Shown: positions 24,801 through 36,769 of the stretch, piece by piece | How positions within the stretch are numbered: position 1 is the stretch's first letter | How the letters are laid out: every line of letters starts with the position of its first letter | Assembly (NCBI GenBank): GCA_947650285.1 | Contig: CANTFL010001293.1 | Coordinates: 62,001-126,000, forward strand | Length of the DNA stretch: 64,000 nt | Direction: 5' to 3' | Origin: Hyaloperonospora brassicae | Taxonomy: Eukaryota; Oomycota; Peronosporomycetes; Peronosporales; Peronosporaceae | Notes under the pieces: generated by a model | What the model was told of the DNA's origin: nothing | Database searches by the model: none | What the model saw: the letters and a program-made list of their open reading frames with translations, nothing else | Translations under genes and position numbers: made by a program

Positions 24801-27800
24801 TCCGGCGACTTATCGGAATATCTCCACCGCGCCCAATCTAATGCATCACAAGTCGCCCTTCGACTTGCGCCTGGATGGTCTTGTGCAAACGAAGACGTTC
24901 TGTACTGTCCATCACTGCACGAAGGAAGCACGGTATGCGACTGCAAGCAATGTGCCCTTCATCAATACCGATGATAACCTTCCACTCGTCATCCGTCCCC
25001 TCACGCACCCGGCGAGCCTTCGCAAGACCCAGTCCGGTAGTGCACAGTGATTTGAGTATGTTACTTCCGCAGACAAAACCTTTGCCGGATTGAACATGAC
25101 GTCTTCGTACACGGTACGTCCTGATCCAGCGTCACTAGTCCGTTCCTCTTGCGGTACTTGGCGAACGACTTGCGCCCATAGGTTGAACACATGGGCCTCT
25201 TTCCACTTATGTTGTCTGGATAGCTTGCGAACAATCTGCGTGAAGGCCGATTTCGTGTCCGTCAGCTCCAACCCTTGGCTGTTGTCCTAGAAACGAAGTA
25301 GAAGTGGATACTGTTCCTCGTTCGATTGTGGCTGATAGTCTTTGTCAGCCCCAGCATCTGGCGTATCTCGTATACGTCTACACGCGCCGACTCCGCTGAT
25401 GCCAGAATCATGTCTGTAATCGCAAGGGTTGTCCGGCGACTTATCGGAATATCTCCACCGCGCCCAATCTAATGCATCACAAGTCGCCCTTCGACTTGCG
25501 CCTGGATGGTCTTGTACAAACGGAGCCCTTCTGTACTGTCCATCACTGCACGAAGGAAGCACGGTATGCACCTGCAGGAAATGTGCCCTTTATCAATACC
25601 GATGATAACCTTCCGCTCGTCATCCGTCCCCTCACGCACCCGGCGAGCCCTCGCAAGGCCCAGTACGGTAGTGCACAGTGTTTTGAGTATGTTACTTCCG
25701 CAGACAAAACCTTTTCCGGATTGAACATGACGTCTTCGAACACGGTAGGTCCTGATCCAGCGTCACTAGTCCGTTCCTTTTGCGGTACTTGGCGAACGAC
25801 TTGCGCCCATAGGTTAAACACCTGGGCCTCTTTCCACTTATGTCGGCCGGCCAGCTTGCAAATGATCTGCGTAAAGGCTCCATTCGTGCCCACGAACTCC
25901 ATCCCTTGGCTGTTGTCCTAGAAACGAAGTAGAAGTGGATACTTTTACTCGTTCGATTGTAGCTGATGGTCTTTGTCAGCCCCAGCATCTGGCGTATCTC
26001 GTATACGTCTACACGCGCCAACTCCGCTGATTCCAGAATCATGTCTGTAATCGCATGGGTTGTCCGGCGACTTATCGGAATATCTCCACCGCGCCCAATC
26101 TAATGCATCACAAGTCGCCCTTCGACTTGCGCCTGGATGGTCTTGTACAAACGGAGCCGTTCTGTACTGTCCATCACTGTACGAAGGAAGCACGGTATGC
26201 GACCTGCAAGCAATGTGCCCTTCATCAATACCGATGATAACCTTCCACTCGTCATCCGTCCCCTCACGCACCCGGCGAGCCCTCGCAAGACCCAGTACGG
26301 TAGTGCACAGTGTTTTGAGCATATTACTTCCGCAGACAAAACCTTTGCCGGATTGAACATGACGTCTTCGTACACGGTACGTCCTGATCCAGCGTCACTA
26401 GTCCGTTCCTCTTGCGGTACTTGGCGAACGACTTCCGCCCATAGGTTCAACACCTGGGCCTCTTTCCACTTATGTTGGCTGGATAGCTTGCGAACAATCT
26501 GCGTGAAGGCCCATTTCGTGTCCGCCAGCTCCAACCCTTGGCTGTTGTCCTAGAAACGAAGTAGAAGTGGATACTGTTCCTCGTTCGATTGTGGCTGATA
26601 GTCTTTGTCAGCCCCAGCATCTGGCGTATCTCGTATACGTCTACACGCGCCGACTCCGCTGATGCCAGAATCATGTCTGTAATCGCAAGGGTTGTCCGGC
26701 GACTTATCGGAATATCTCCACCGCGCCCAATCTAATGCATCACAAGTCGCCCTTCGACTTGCGCCTGGATGGTCTTGTACAAACGGAGCCGTTCTGTACT
26801 GTCCATCACTGTACGAAGGAAGCACGGTATGCGACTGCAAGCAATGTGCCCTTCATCAATACCGATGATAACCTTCCACTCGTCATCCGTCCCCTCACGC
26901 ACCCGGCGAGCCCTCGCAAGACCCAGTCCGGTAGTGCACAGTGTTTTGAGCATATTACTTACGCAGACAAAACCTTTGCCGGATTGAACATGACGTCTTC
27001 GTACACGGTACGTCCTGATCCAGCGTCACTAGTCCGTTCCTCTTGCGGTACTTGGCGAACGACTTCCGCCCATAGGTTGAACACCTGGGCCTCTTTCCAC
27101 TTATGTTGTCTGGATAGCTTGCGAACAATCTGCGTGAAGGCCGATTTCGTGTCCGTCAGCTCCAACCCTTGGCTGTTGTCCTAGAAACGAAGTAGAAGTG
27201 GATACTGTTCCTCGTTCGATTGTGGCTGATAGTCTTTGTCAGCCCCAGCATCTGGCGTATCTCGTATACGTCTACACGCGCCGACTCCGCTGATGCCAGA
27301 ATCATGTCTGTAATCGCAAGGGTTGTCCGGCGACTTATCGGAATATCTCCACCGCGCCCAATCTAATGCATCACAATTCGCCCTTCGACTTGCGCCTGGA
27401 TGGTCTTGTGCAAACGAAGACGTTCTGTACTGTCCATCACTGCACGAAGGAAGCACGGTATGCGACCTGCAGGCAATGTGCCCATTCATCAATACCGATG
27501 ATAACCTTCCACTCGTCATCCGTCCCCTCACGCACCCGGCGAGCCTTCGCAAGACCCAGTCCGGTAGTGCACAGTGTTTTTAACATATTACTTACGCAGA
27601 AAAAACCTTTGCCGGATTGAACATGACGTCTTCGTACACGGTACGTCCTGATCCAGCGTCACTAGTCCGTTCCTCTTGCGGTACTTGGCGAACGACTTGC
27701 GCCCATAGGTTGAACACATGGGCCTCTTTCCACTTATGTTGGCTGGATAGCTTGCAAATGATCTGCGTGAAGGCCGATTTCGTGTCCGTCAGCTCCAACC

Positions 27801-30800
27801 CTTGGCTGTTGTCCTAGAAACGAAGTAGAAGTGGATACTGTTCCTCGTTCGATTGTAGCTGATGGTCTTTGTCAGCCCCAGCATCTGGCGTATCTCGTAT
27901 ACGTCTACACGCGCCAACTCCGCTGATTCCAGAATCATGTCTGTAATCGCATGGGTCGTTCGGCGACTTATCGGAATATCTCCACCGCGCCCAATCTAAT
28001 GCATCACAAGTCGCCCTTCGACTTGCGCCTGGATGGTCTTGTGCAAACGGAGCCGTTCTGTACTGTCCATCACTGCACGAAGGAAGCACGGTATGCGACT
28101 GCAAGCAATGTGCCCTTCATCAATACCGATGATAACCTTCCACTCGTCATCCGTCCCCTCACGCACCCGGCGAGCCCTCGCAAGACCCAGTCCGGTAGTG
28201 CACAGTGATTTGAGTATGTTACTTCCGCAGAAAAAACCTTTGCCGGATTGAACATGACGTCTTCGTACACGGTACGTCCTGATCCAGCGTCACTAGTCCG
28301 TTCCTCTTGCGGTACTTGGCGAACGACTTGCGCCCGTAGGTTAAACACCTGGGCCTCTTTCCACTTATGTCGGCTGGACAGCTTGCAAACAATCTGCGTA
28401 AAGGCCGATTTCGTGCCCGCGAGCTCCAACCCTTGGCTGTTGTCCTAGAAACGAAGTAGAAGTGGATACTGTTCCTCGTTCGATTGTAGCTGATGGTCTT
28501 TGTCAGCCCCAGCATCTGGCGTATCTCGTATACGTCTACACGCGCCAACTCCTCCGATTCCAGAATCATGTCTGTAATCGCATGGGTCGTTCGGCGACTT
28601 ATCGGAATATCTCCACCGCGCCCAATCTAATGCATCACAAGTCGCCCTTCGACTTGCGCCTGGATGGTCTTGTACAAACGGAGCCGTTCGGTACTGTCCA
28701 ATCACTGTACGTAGGAAGCACGGTATGCGACTGCAAGCAATGTGCCCTTCATCAATACCGATGATAACCTTCCACTCGTCATCCGTCCCCTCACGCACCC
28801 GGCGAGCCCTCGCAAGACCCAGTCCGGTAGTGCACAGTGTTTTGAGCATATTACTTCCGCAGACAAAACCTTTGCCGGATTGAACATGACGTCTTCGTAC
28901 ACGGTACGTCCTGATCCAGCGTCACTAGTCCGTTCCTCTTGCGGTACTTGGCGAACGACTTGCGCCCGTAGGTTAAACACCTGGGCCTCTTTCCACTTAT
29001 GTCGGCCGGCCAGCTTGCAAATAATCTGCGTAAAGGCCATTTCGTGCCCACGAGCTCCATCCCTTGGCTGTTGTCCTACAAACGAAGTAGAAGTGGATAC
29101 TGTTCCTCGTTCGACTGTAGCTGATGGTCTTTGTCAGCCCCAGCATCTGGCGTATCTCGTATACGTCTACACGCGCCAACTCCTCCGATTCCAGAATCAT
29201 GTCTGTAATCGCATGGGTCGTTCGGCGACTTATCGGAATATCTCCACCGCGCCCAATCTAATGCATCACAAGTCGCCCTTCGACTTGCGCCTGGATGGTC
29301 TTGTACAAACGGAGCCGTTCGGTACTGTCCATCACTGCACGAAGGAAGCACGGTATGCGACTGCAAGCAATGTGCCCTTCATCAATACCGATGATAACCT
29401 TCCACTCGTCATCCGTCCCCTCACGCACCCGGCGAGCCCTCGCAAGACCCAGTCCGGTAGTGCACAGTGTTTTGAGCATATTACTTCCGCAGAAAAAACC
29501 TTTGCCGGATTGAACATGACGTCTTCGTACACGGTACGTCCTGATCCAGCGTCACTAGTCCGTTCCTCTTGCGGTACTTGGCGAACGACTTGCGCCCATA
29601 GGTTGAACACCTGGGCCTCTTTCCACTTATGTCGGCCGGACAGCTTGCAAATAATCTGCGTAAAGGCCATTTCGTGCCCACGAGCTCCATCCCTTGGCTG
29701 TTGTCCTACAAACGAAGTAGAAGTGGATACTGTTCCTCGTTCGACTGTAGCTGATGGTCTTTGTCAGCCCCAGCATCTGGCGTATCTCGTATACGTCTAC
29801 ACGCGCCAACTCCTCTGATTCCAGAATCATGTCTGTAATCGCATGGGTCGTTCGGCGACTTATCGGAATATCTCCACCGCGCCCAATCTAATGCATCACA
29901 AGTCGCCCTTCGACTTGCGCCTGGATGGTCTTGTGCAAACGAAGCCGTTCTGTACTGTCCATCACTGCACGAAGGAAGCACGGTATGCGACTGCAAGTAA
30001 TGTGCCCTTCATCAATACCGATGATAACCTTCCACTCGTCATCCGTCCCCTCACGCACCCGGCGAGCCCTCGCAAGACCCAGTCCGGTAGTGCACAGTGT
30101 TTTGAGCATATTACTTCCGCATAAAAAACCTTTGCCGGATTGAACATGACGTCTTCGTACACGGTACGTCCTGATCCAGCGTCACTAGTCCGTTCCTCTT
30201 GCGGTACTTGGCGAACGACTTGCGCCCGTAGGTTAAACACCTGGGCCTCTTTCCACTTATGTCGGCCGGCCAGCTTGCAAATGATCTGCGTAAAGGCTCC
30301 ATTCGTGCCCACGAACTCCATCCCTTGGCTATTGTCCTACAAACGAAGTAGAAGTGGATACTTTTACTCGTTCGACTGTAGCTGATGGTCTTTGTCAGCC
30401 CCAGCATCTGGCGTATCTCGTATACGTCTACACGCGCCAACTCCTCTGATTCCAGAATCATGTCTATAATCGCATGGGTCGTTCGGCGACTTATCGGAAT
30501 TTCTCCACCGCACTCAATATGATGCAGCACAAGTCTCCCTTCGACTTGCGCCTGGATGGTCTTGTACAAACGGAGCCGTTCGGTACTGTCCATCACTGCA
30601 CGAAGGAAGCACGGTATGCGACTGCAAGTAATGTGCCCTTCATCAATACCGATGATAACCTTCCACTCGTTATCCGTCCCCTCACGCACCCGGCGAGCCC
30701 TCGCAAGACCCAGTCCGGTAGTGCACAGTGTTTTGAGCATATTACTTCCGCATAAAAAACCTTTGCCGGATTGAACATGACGTCTTCGTACACGGTACGT

Positions 30801-33765
30801 CCTGATCCAGCGTCACTAGTCCGTTGCTCTTGCGGTACTTGGCGAACGACTTGCGCCCATAGGTTGAACACCTGGGCCTCTTTCCACTTATGTCGGCCGG
30901 ACAGCTTGCAAATAATCTGCGTAAAGGCCATTTCGTGCCCACGAGCTCCATCCCTTGGCTGTTGTCCTACAAACGAAGTAGAAGTGGATACTGTTCCTCG
31001 TTCGACTGTAGCTGATGGTCTTTGTCAGCCCCAGCATCTGGCGTATCTCGTATACGTCTACACGCGCCAACTCCTCTGATTCCAGAATCATGTCTGTAAT
31101 CGCATGGGTCGTTCGGCGACTTATCGGAATATCTCCACCGCGCCCAATCTAATGCATCACAAGTCGCCCTTCGACTTGCGCCTGGATGGTCTTGTGCAAA
31201 CGGAGCCGTTCTGTACTGTCCATCACTGCACGAAGGAAGCACGGTATGCGACTGCAAGTAATGTGCCCTTCATCAATACCGATGATAACCTTCCACTCGT
31301 CATCCGTCCCCTCACGCACCCGGCGAGCCCTCGCAAGACCCAGTCCGGTAGTGCACAGTGTTTTGAGCATATTACTTCCGCATAAAAAACCTTTGCCGGA
31401 TTGAACATGACGTCTTCGTACACGGTACGTCCTGATCCAGCGTCACTAGTCCGTTCCTCTTGCGGTACTTGGCGAACGACTTGCGCCCGTAGGTTGAACA
31501 CCTGGGCCTCTTTCCACTTATGTCGGCCGGCCAGCTTGCAAATAATCTGCGTAAAGGCTCCATTTCGTGCCCACGAACTCCATCCCTTGGCTATTGTCCT
31601 ACAAACGAAGTAGAAGTGGATACTGTTCCTCGTTCGACTGTAGCTGATGGTCTTTGTCAGCCCCAGCATCTGGCGTATCTCGTATACGTCTACACGCGCC
31701 AACTCCTCTGATTCCAGAATCATGTCTGTAATCGCATGGGTCGTTCGGCGACTTATCGGAATATCTCCACCGCGCCCAATCTAATGCATCACAAGTCGCC
31801 CTTCGACTTGCGCCTGGATGGTCTTGTGCAAACGAAGACGTTCTGTACTGTCCATCACTGCACGAAGGAAGCACGGTATGCGACTGCAAGCAATGTGCCC
31901 TTCATCAATACCGATGATAACCTTCCACTCGTCATCCGTCCCCTCACGCACCCGGCGAGCCCTCGCAAGACCCAGTCCGGTAGTGCACAGTGTTTTGAGC
32001 ATATTACTTCCGCAGAAAAAACCTTTGCCGGATTGAACATGACGTCTTCGTACACGGTACGTCCTGATCCAGCGTCACTAGTCCGTTCCTCTTGCGGTAC
32101 TTGGCGAACGACTTGCGCCCGTAGGTTAAACACCTGGGCCTCTTTCCACTTATGTCGGCCGGCCAGCTTGCAAATGATCTGCGTAAAGGCTCCATTCGTG
32201 CCCACGAACTCCATCCCTTGGCTATTGTCCTACAAACGAAGTAGAAGTGGATACTTTTACTCGTTCGACTGTAGCTGATGGTCTTTGTCAGCCCCAGCAT
32301 CTGGCGTATCTCGTATACGTCTACACGCGCCAACTCCTCTGATTCCAGAATCATGTCTGTAATCGCATGGGTCGTTCGGCGACTTATCGGAATTTCTCCA
32401 CCGCACTCAATCTGATGCATCACAAGTCGCCCTTCGACTTGCGCCTGGATGGTCTTGTACAAACGGAGCCGTTCGGTACTGTCCATCACTGCACGAAGGA
32501 AGCACGGTATGCGACTGCAAGCAATGTGCCCTTCATCAATACCGATGATAACCTTCCACTCGTCATCCGTCCCCTCACGCACCCGGCGAGCCATCGCAAG
32601 ACCCATTCCGGTAGTGCACAGTGTTTTGAGCATATTACTTACGCAGACAAAACCTTTGTCGGATTGAACATGACGTCTTCGTACACGGTACGTCCTGATC
32701 CAGCGTCACTAGTCCGTTCCTCTTGCGGTACTTGGCGAACGACTTGCGCCCATAGGTTCAACACCTGGGCCTCTTTTCGACTTATGTTGGCCGGCCAGCT
32801 TGCGAAATAATCTGCGTAAAGGCTCCATTTCGTGCCCGCCAGCTCCATCCCTTGGCTGTTGTCCTACAAACGAAGTAGAAGTGGATACTTTTACTCGTTC
32901 GACTGTAGCTGATGGTCTTTGTCAGCCCCAGCATCTGGCGTATCTCGTATACGTCTACACGCGCCAACTCCTCTGATTCCAGAATCATGTCTGTAATCGC
33001 ATGGGTCGTTCGGCGACTTATCGGAATATCTCCACCGCGCCCAATCTAATGCATCACAAGTCGCCCTTCGACTTGCGCCTGGATGGTCTTGTACAAACGG
33101 AGCCGTTCTGTACTGTCCATCACTGCACGAAGGAAGCACGGTATGCGACTGCAAGCAATGTGCCCTTCATCAATACCGATGATAACCTTCCACTCGTCAT
33201 CCGTCCCCTCACGCACCCGGCGAGCCCTCGCAAGACCCATTCCGGTAGTGCACAGCGTTTTTAACATATTACTTCCGCAGACAAAACCTTTGTCGGATTG
33301 AACATGACGTCTTCGTACACGGTACGTCCTGATCCAGCGTCACTAGTCCGTTCCTCTTGCGGTACTTGGCGAACGACTTGCGCCCATAGGTTTAACACCG
33401 AACCTCTTTTCGAATATATTGGCCGGCCAGCTTGCGAACAATCTGCGTAAAGGCCATTTCGTGCCCACGAGGTCCAACCCTTCACTGTTGTCCTAGAAAC
33501 GAAGTAGAAGTGGATACTGTTCCTCGTTCGATTGTAGCTGATGGTCTTTGTCAGCCCCAGCATCTGGCGTATCTCGTATACGTCTACACGCGCCAACTCC
33601 GCTGATTCCAGAATCATGTCTATAATCGCATGGGTCGTTCGGCGACTTATCGGAATATCTCCACCGCGCCCAATCTAATTCAGCACAAGTTGTCGTTTGA
33701 CTTGCGCCTGGATGGTCTTGTACAAACGGAGCCGTTCTGTACTGTCTATCACTGCACGAATGAAG
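15201..33765. repeat. Tandem array of a ~631-bp unit, 29 full copies plus 264 bp
   Basis: The marker AAGTAGAAGTGGATA starts units at 15201, 15832, 16462, 17093, 17724, 18352, 18983, 19614, 20245, 20876, 21507, 22139, 22772, 23404, 24036, 24665, 25296, 25927, 26559, 27190, 27823, 28454, 29085, 29715, 30346, 30976, 31608, 32239, 32873 and 33502. Spacing is 628-634, most often 631. The last copy stops after about 264 bases at GCACGAATGAAG. Inner units are highly similar; the first two units and the last partial unit share older variants (for example AAGTTGTCGTT instead of AAGTCGCCCTT). Most units are not a multiple of three, so long frames running through the array are accidental. Confidence 0.97.
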
Positions 33766-33869
33766 TTCGACTTTTAAATTCACGAAGACGCATGGTATCT
33801 AGCTCAAGCAGGTGATGACTCTATCATCGAACGCTACCAAATTGCGGACTAGACTTGCTGCATAGATTT

Positions 33870-34200
33870 ACTACAAAGAAAAAGTGGCTATCACTTCATG
33901 TTCAACGGCAGGGGCATCAGCTGAAGCAGAAAAAGTAATTGTTGATATCTTTATCAAATAGAATCAGATCTCATAGCGCGATAGGAGGCTACACAGGAGG
34001 CTGTATACCTCAAGGTGTTAATGAGAGAGCTTGATGAAACGAAAAGCAATGAAGCAGTCAAGATTTTTGAAGGCAGCCATGGATCGACCGCGCTGGTCAG
34101 AAAATTAAAGCTCCGCTAGCACATTACACACGTCGACATTCTTTTACATTTTGCACGCAAGAAGGGTGCTGATGTATATAGTGATTCTGGTATACTGCTC
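33870..34200 (+). pseudogene. Second copia element: RNase H remnant
   Basis: Plus-strand text GYHFMFNGRGIS followed by TGA where Trp is usual, then EATQEAVYLKVLMRELDE, a short acidic segment, and HITHVDILLHFARKKG. This corresponds to the copia RNase H blocks 'GYVF..NGGAISW', 'STQEAEYL' and 'HIDI.YHFVREK'. The upstream part is cut off by the end of the tandem array at 33765, so the array borders a truncated element. Confidence 0.7.
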
Positions 34201-34603
34201 GACTAAGGACATCAGGACCCACCTCATGATCGAGCCGATAACTGCATTGCTATTCATGCTGTTTTGGAACATACCAGGGATCAAGAAGGCATGTCGATAA
34301 CGAATCGAAAGAGAATGTTATCAAGACGCCAGGCACAACAACAGATGACGCTGAATACTTCAACTACGTTATATAATCGAAGTAGTTACGGCTGTCACAA
34401 GGTTAAGAACGAGCGACGAGATGAGACAAGACATTTGACTGATTGGATGAAAAATGGGTTTTCCCTCCTGGTGCCCCGAATAAGCACCGCTCGTGCCAAG
34501 AAAGTGGCGCGGGTTTGATTCCCTGTCAGACCATCCCAAGTCCTTATATAAGGGGCGACACTCTAGATGCACTTGTTCACCCCGGGAACCCCGGTAATTG
34601 TTC

Positions 34604-34791
34604 AGACGAAACCGCCTGAGCACCCATCGTCCGTACCATCATGTCTTCTCTGCGGCTCCAATGGGGATGCCCACCTTCTCTTCGGCCAACTTCCTTGTTG
34701 CTCGCTTGGTAGGTTATCCTAGCTCCCCATTGTCCAGACCATGTCTCATCTTGACATCCTTCATTCATCGTCGAGCTTGTATTCTTGTTCT
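34604..34791 (+). repeat. Inverted repeat, left arm
   Basis: About 188 bp, starting AGACGAAACCGCCTGAGC, that is the reverse complement of 35091-35279 with a few mismatches and small gaps. The spacer between the arms is about 299 bp. It could be a fold-back element or two rearranged copies of one repeat. Confidence 0.85.
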
Positions 34792-35090
34792 TTTGGATCT
34801 GCTGCTTCGACCAACAAGTGTTCTTCCCTTCGACGCTCCGCTACCTTGTAACACGTTATGAGCCCAAGCGGCTTGGGTTGGTGCTGCGTTGTACACGGGA
34901 TGTGCTCTGGGTGAGAGTTTGTCCACGAAGTCACGATGGGATATGGTCCGACGATGGAGATCTACGTAAGAGCACGGTGGACAAGCAGTCGCTATTTGCG
35001 TTCACGAAAGGGACAACCAAGCTCTGCAACTGAAGGTGAAGGTTACGTGAAGTGGAGTGATGGTGGTATTGAAGTGGTCAAGAGCAAGAG

Positions 35091-35279
35091 AGAACAAGAA
35101 AACAAGCTCGACGATGAATGAAGGATGTCAAGATGAGACACGGTCCGGACAATGGGGAGCTAGGATAACCTACCAAGCGAGCAACAAGGAAGTTGGCCGA
35201 AGAGAAGGTAGACAGCCCCATTGGAGCCTGCAGAGAAGACAGGACGGTACGGACGATGGATGCTCAGGCGGTTTCGTCT
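35091..35279 (-). repeat. Inverted repeat, right arm
   Basis: Reverse complement of 34604-34791; it ends GCTCAGGCGGTTTCGTCT. Just to its right lies a purine tract and an LTR-like TG. Confidence 0.85.
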
Positions 35280-35282
35280 CAT

Positions 35283-35297
35283 GTCGTCGAGGGGGAG
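35283..35297 (+). other. Candidate polypurine tract of second copia element
   Basis: GTCGTCGAGGGGGAG is followed by TGCTGGAAGTG. Compared with GTCGAGGAGGAG/TGTTA of the first copia element, this has the same form of tract followed by TG. The start of a 3' LTR at 35298 is therefore likely, but its right end could not be fixed because no second LTR copy is in the window. Confidence 0.55.
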
Positions 35298-36769
35298 TGC
35301 TGGAAGTGCAAGTTGCACTTGGGTCAACTCCAGAGATTCAATCTACACTAGAGCATATATGGAACGTTCTACAGGGCTCTATGTGTTGTATTAGGCAGCA
35401 CAAAGATATAGGTTGGGTAGTTCTCACTTGTATTTTGACAAGCCACTGACGAGGCCCCTGGCGGGGGGCCGAAATGTGTCTGGCGCGCATTTTAATACAG
35501 GTCATTTCATTTACTCAATTTTCACTTTTTAAAAGTACCAGCTAGCAAGGCTTCTCGAAGAAGCTTCAACCCCCAACAACTAATAGCTGGGCTATCCGAT
35601 ACGATAGGCAACCAGAGCAGCCGGTAAGCAGCGCCCGTCCCGTGGGACGATACCACGACCGGGAAGGGATGTGAAGGCCCGCCCCGAAGAGGACAGTGAC
35701 ATGTCGTTAGGCTAACTAAATGTACAGGCTGTACCTACCGAACAAAAAGAAAAAAAATGATGGGATGCATGGATCAATTGATTGATGCTTGATTGATTTG
35801 AAGAAAGTAGACTCAGAGAAGCGAACACGTAAACGACAGAAAAATAATCATTTTTTTATCCACTTTGCATCTTGCATCTTACCCACAAGCGTCTCAAACT
35901 TCAATTTGTTCGAAATGTTTTATGCACGAGTCGATACGGTTTACGCAACTTGAGCATATAGATCTTGCGTACGTAGGATCAACAAGCACATGCATTCTCA
36001 GGATTGACGCCGTGCATCGGATCAACTTAGTTATTATTAAGTCGATGAAGCAACGATCTACGGATCGTGTTGCGCGTCTATTATACGCATTCGAACCGGT
36101 GTAATGCGCAAATAAATCGGTCATCCAGCCAGGACAAAGTCGTCGTCTTTCCAGGGCGACGGGCGGCAAACAGAAACTTCTGGACAAAATAATGGATGTG
36201 CAGGTACATCCGGGAAGCTATGATCAAATGGTTGATATCTGAAACGAACAATACAAAGTGCTGGAAAAATGTGCATGTATACTCCGTTCAGACATCGATG
36301 CGAGCAGTAGTCGAGTATTTCTTTGCACAACTGTTTGACAACAGCCCCGGTTTCAGGCGTCGATGCTAAGATACGTTACGTTGCTAACAACGAGAATGTA
36401 GCAAGTTCTTTGTATACGTCGTAATGCAATGAACCTGCAGAGCTTCTTGAGTCACAAGCAACGTCTTTGTCAAGGGCGGTCAACATGTCTGACGGTGCAG
36501 TGATTTTCGCCAACTTGTGCTCATTGGTGACTGCGAGACCATGGAGAAACAAGGACCTACAAATTAAGCAGCAGTACTCTGTCTGCAGAGCTCCTTCCGA
36601 CCTATCTCGCATGACCATTGCGATACATTTTCTACCCCGTTCCCATGTGATAAGCTCGTTGTGCAATTTTTTGCCTCCTTTCCTAGATGGCCGTTGCGCC
36701 TGATCCCACATCCATTTCCCAACATCTCCGGCAGCTCAACAGCGGCCGTGGCAATTATCGTAATCACCG
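35298..36769. other. Probable LTR remnant and geneless 5' flank of gene island
   Basis: The left part (to about 35500) may be a solo or partial LTR. Beyond it there is no open frame with family character. Sequence 36700-36769, CCATTTCCCAACATC and on, is the likely promoter/5' leader of the amidohydrolase gene. Confidence 0.4.

Noticed and set aside
28742..29818. 358-codon plus-strand ORF within the tandem array
   Set aside because: It exists only because one 630-base unit is divisible by three; neighbouring 631-base units break the frame, and no family motif is present.
15201..33765. CRISPR-like or rDNA nature of the array
   Set aside because: Units are contiguous 631-bp repeats without unique spacers and have no rRNA-like sequence that I can recognise.
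34511..34523. B-box-like GGGTTTGATTCCC suggesting a tRNA gene
   Set aside because: The T-stem pairs at only three of five positions, and no matching 5' acceptor strand or A box lies upstream.
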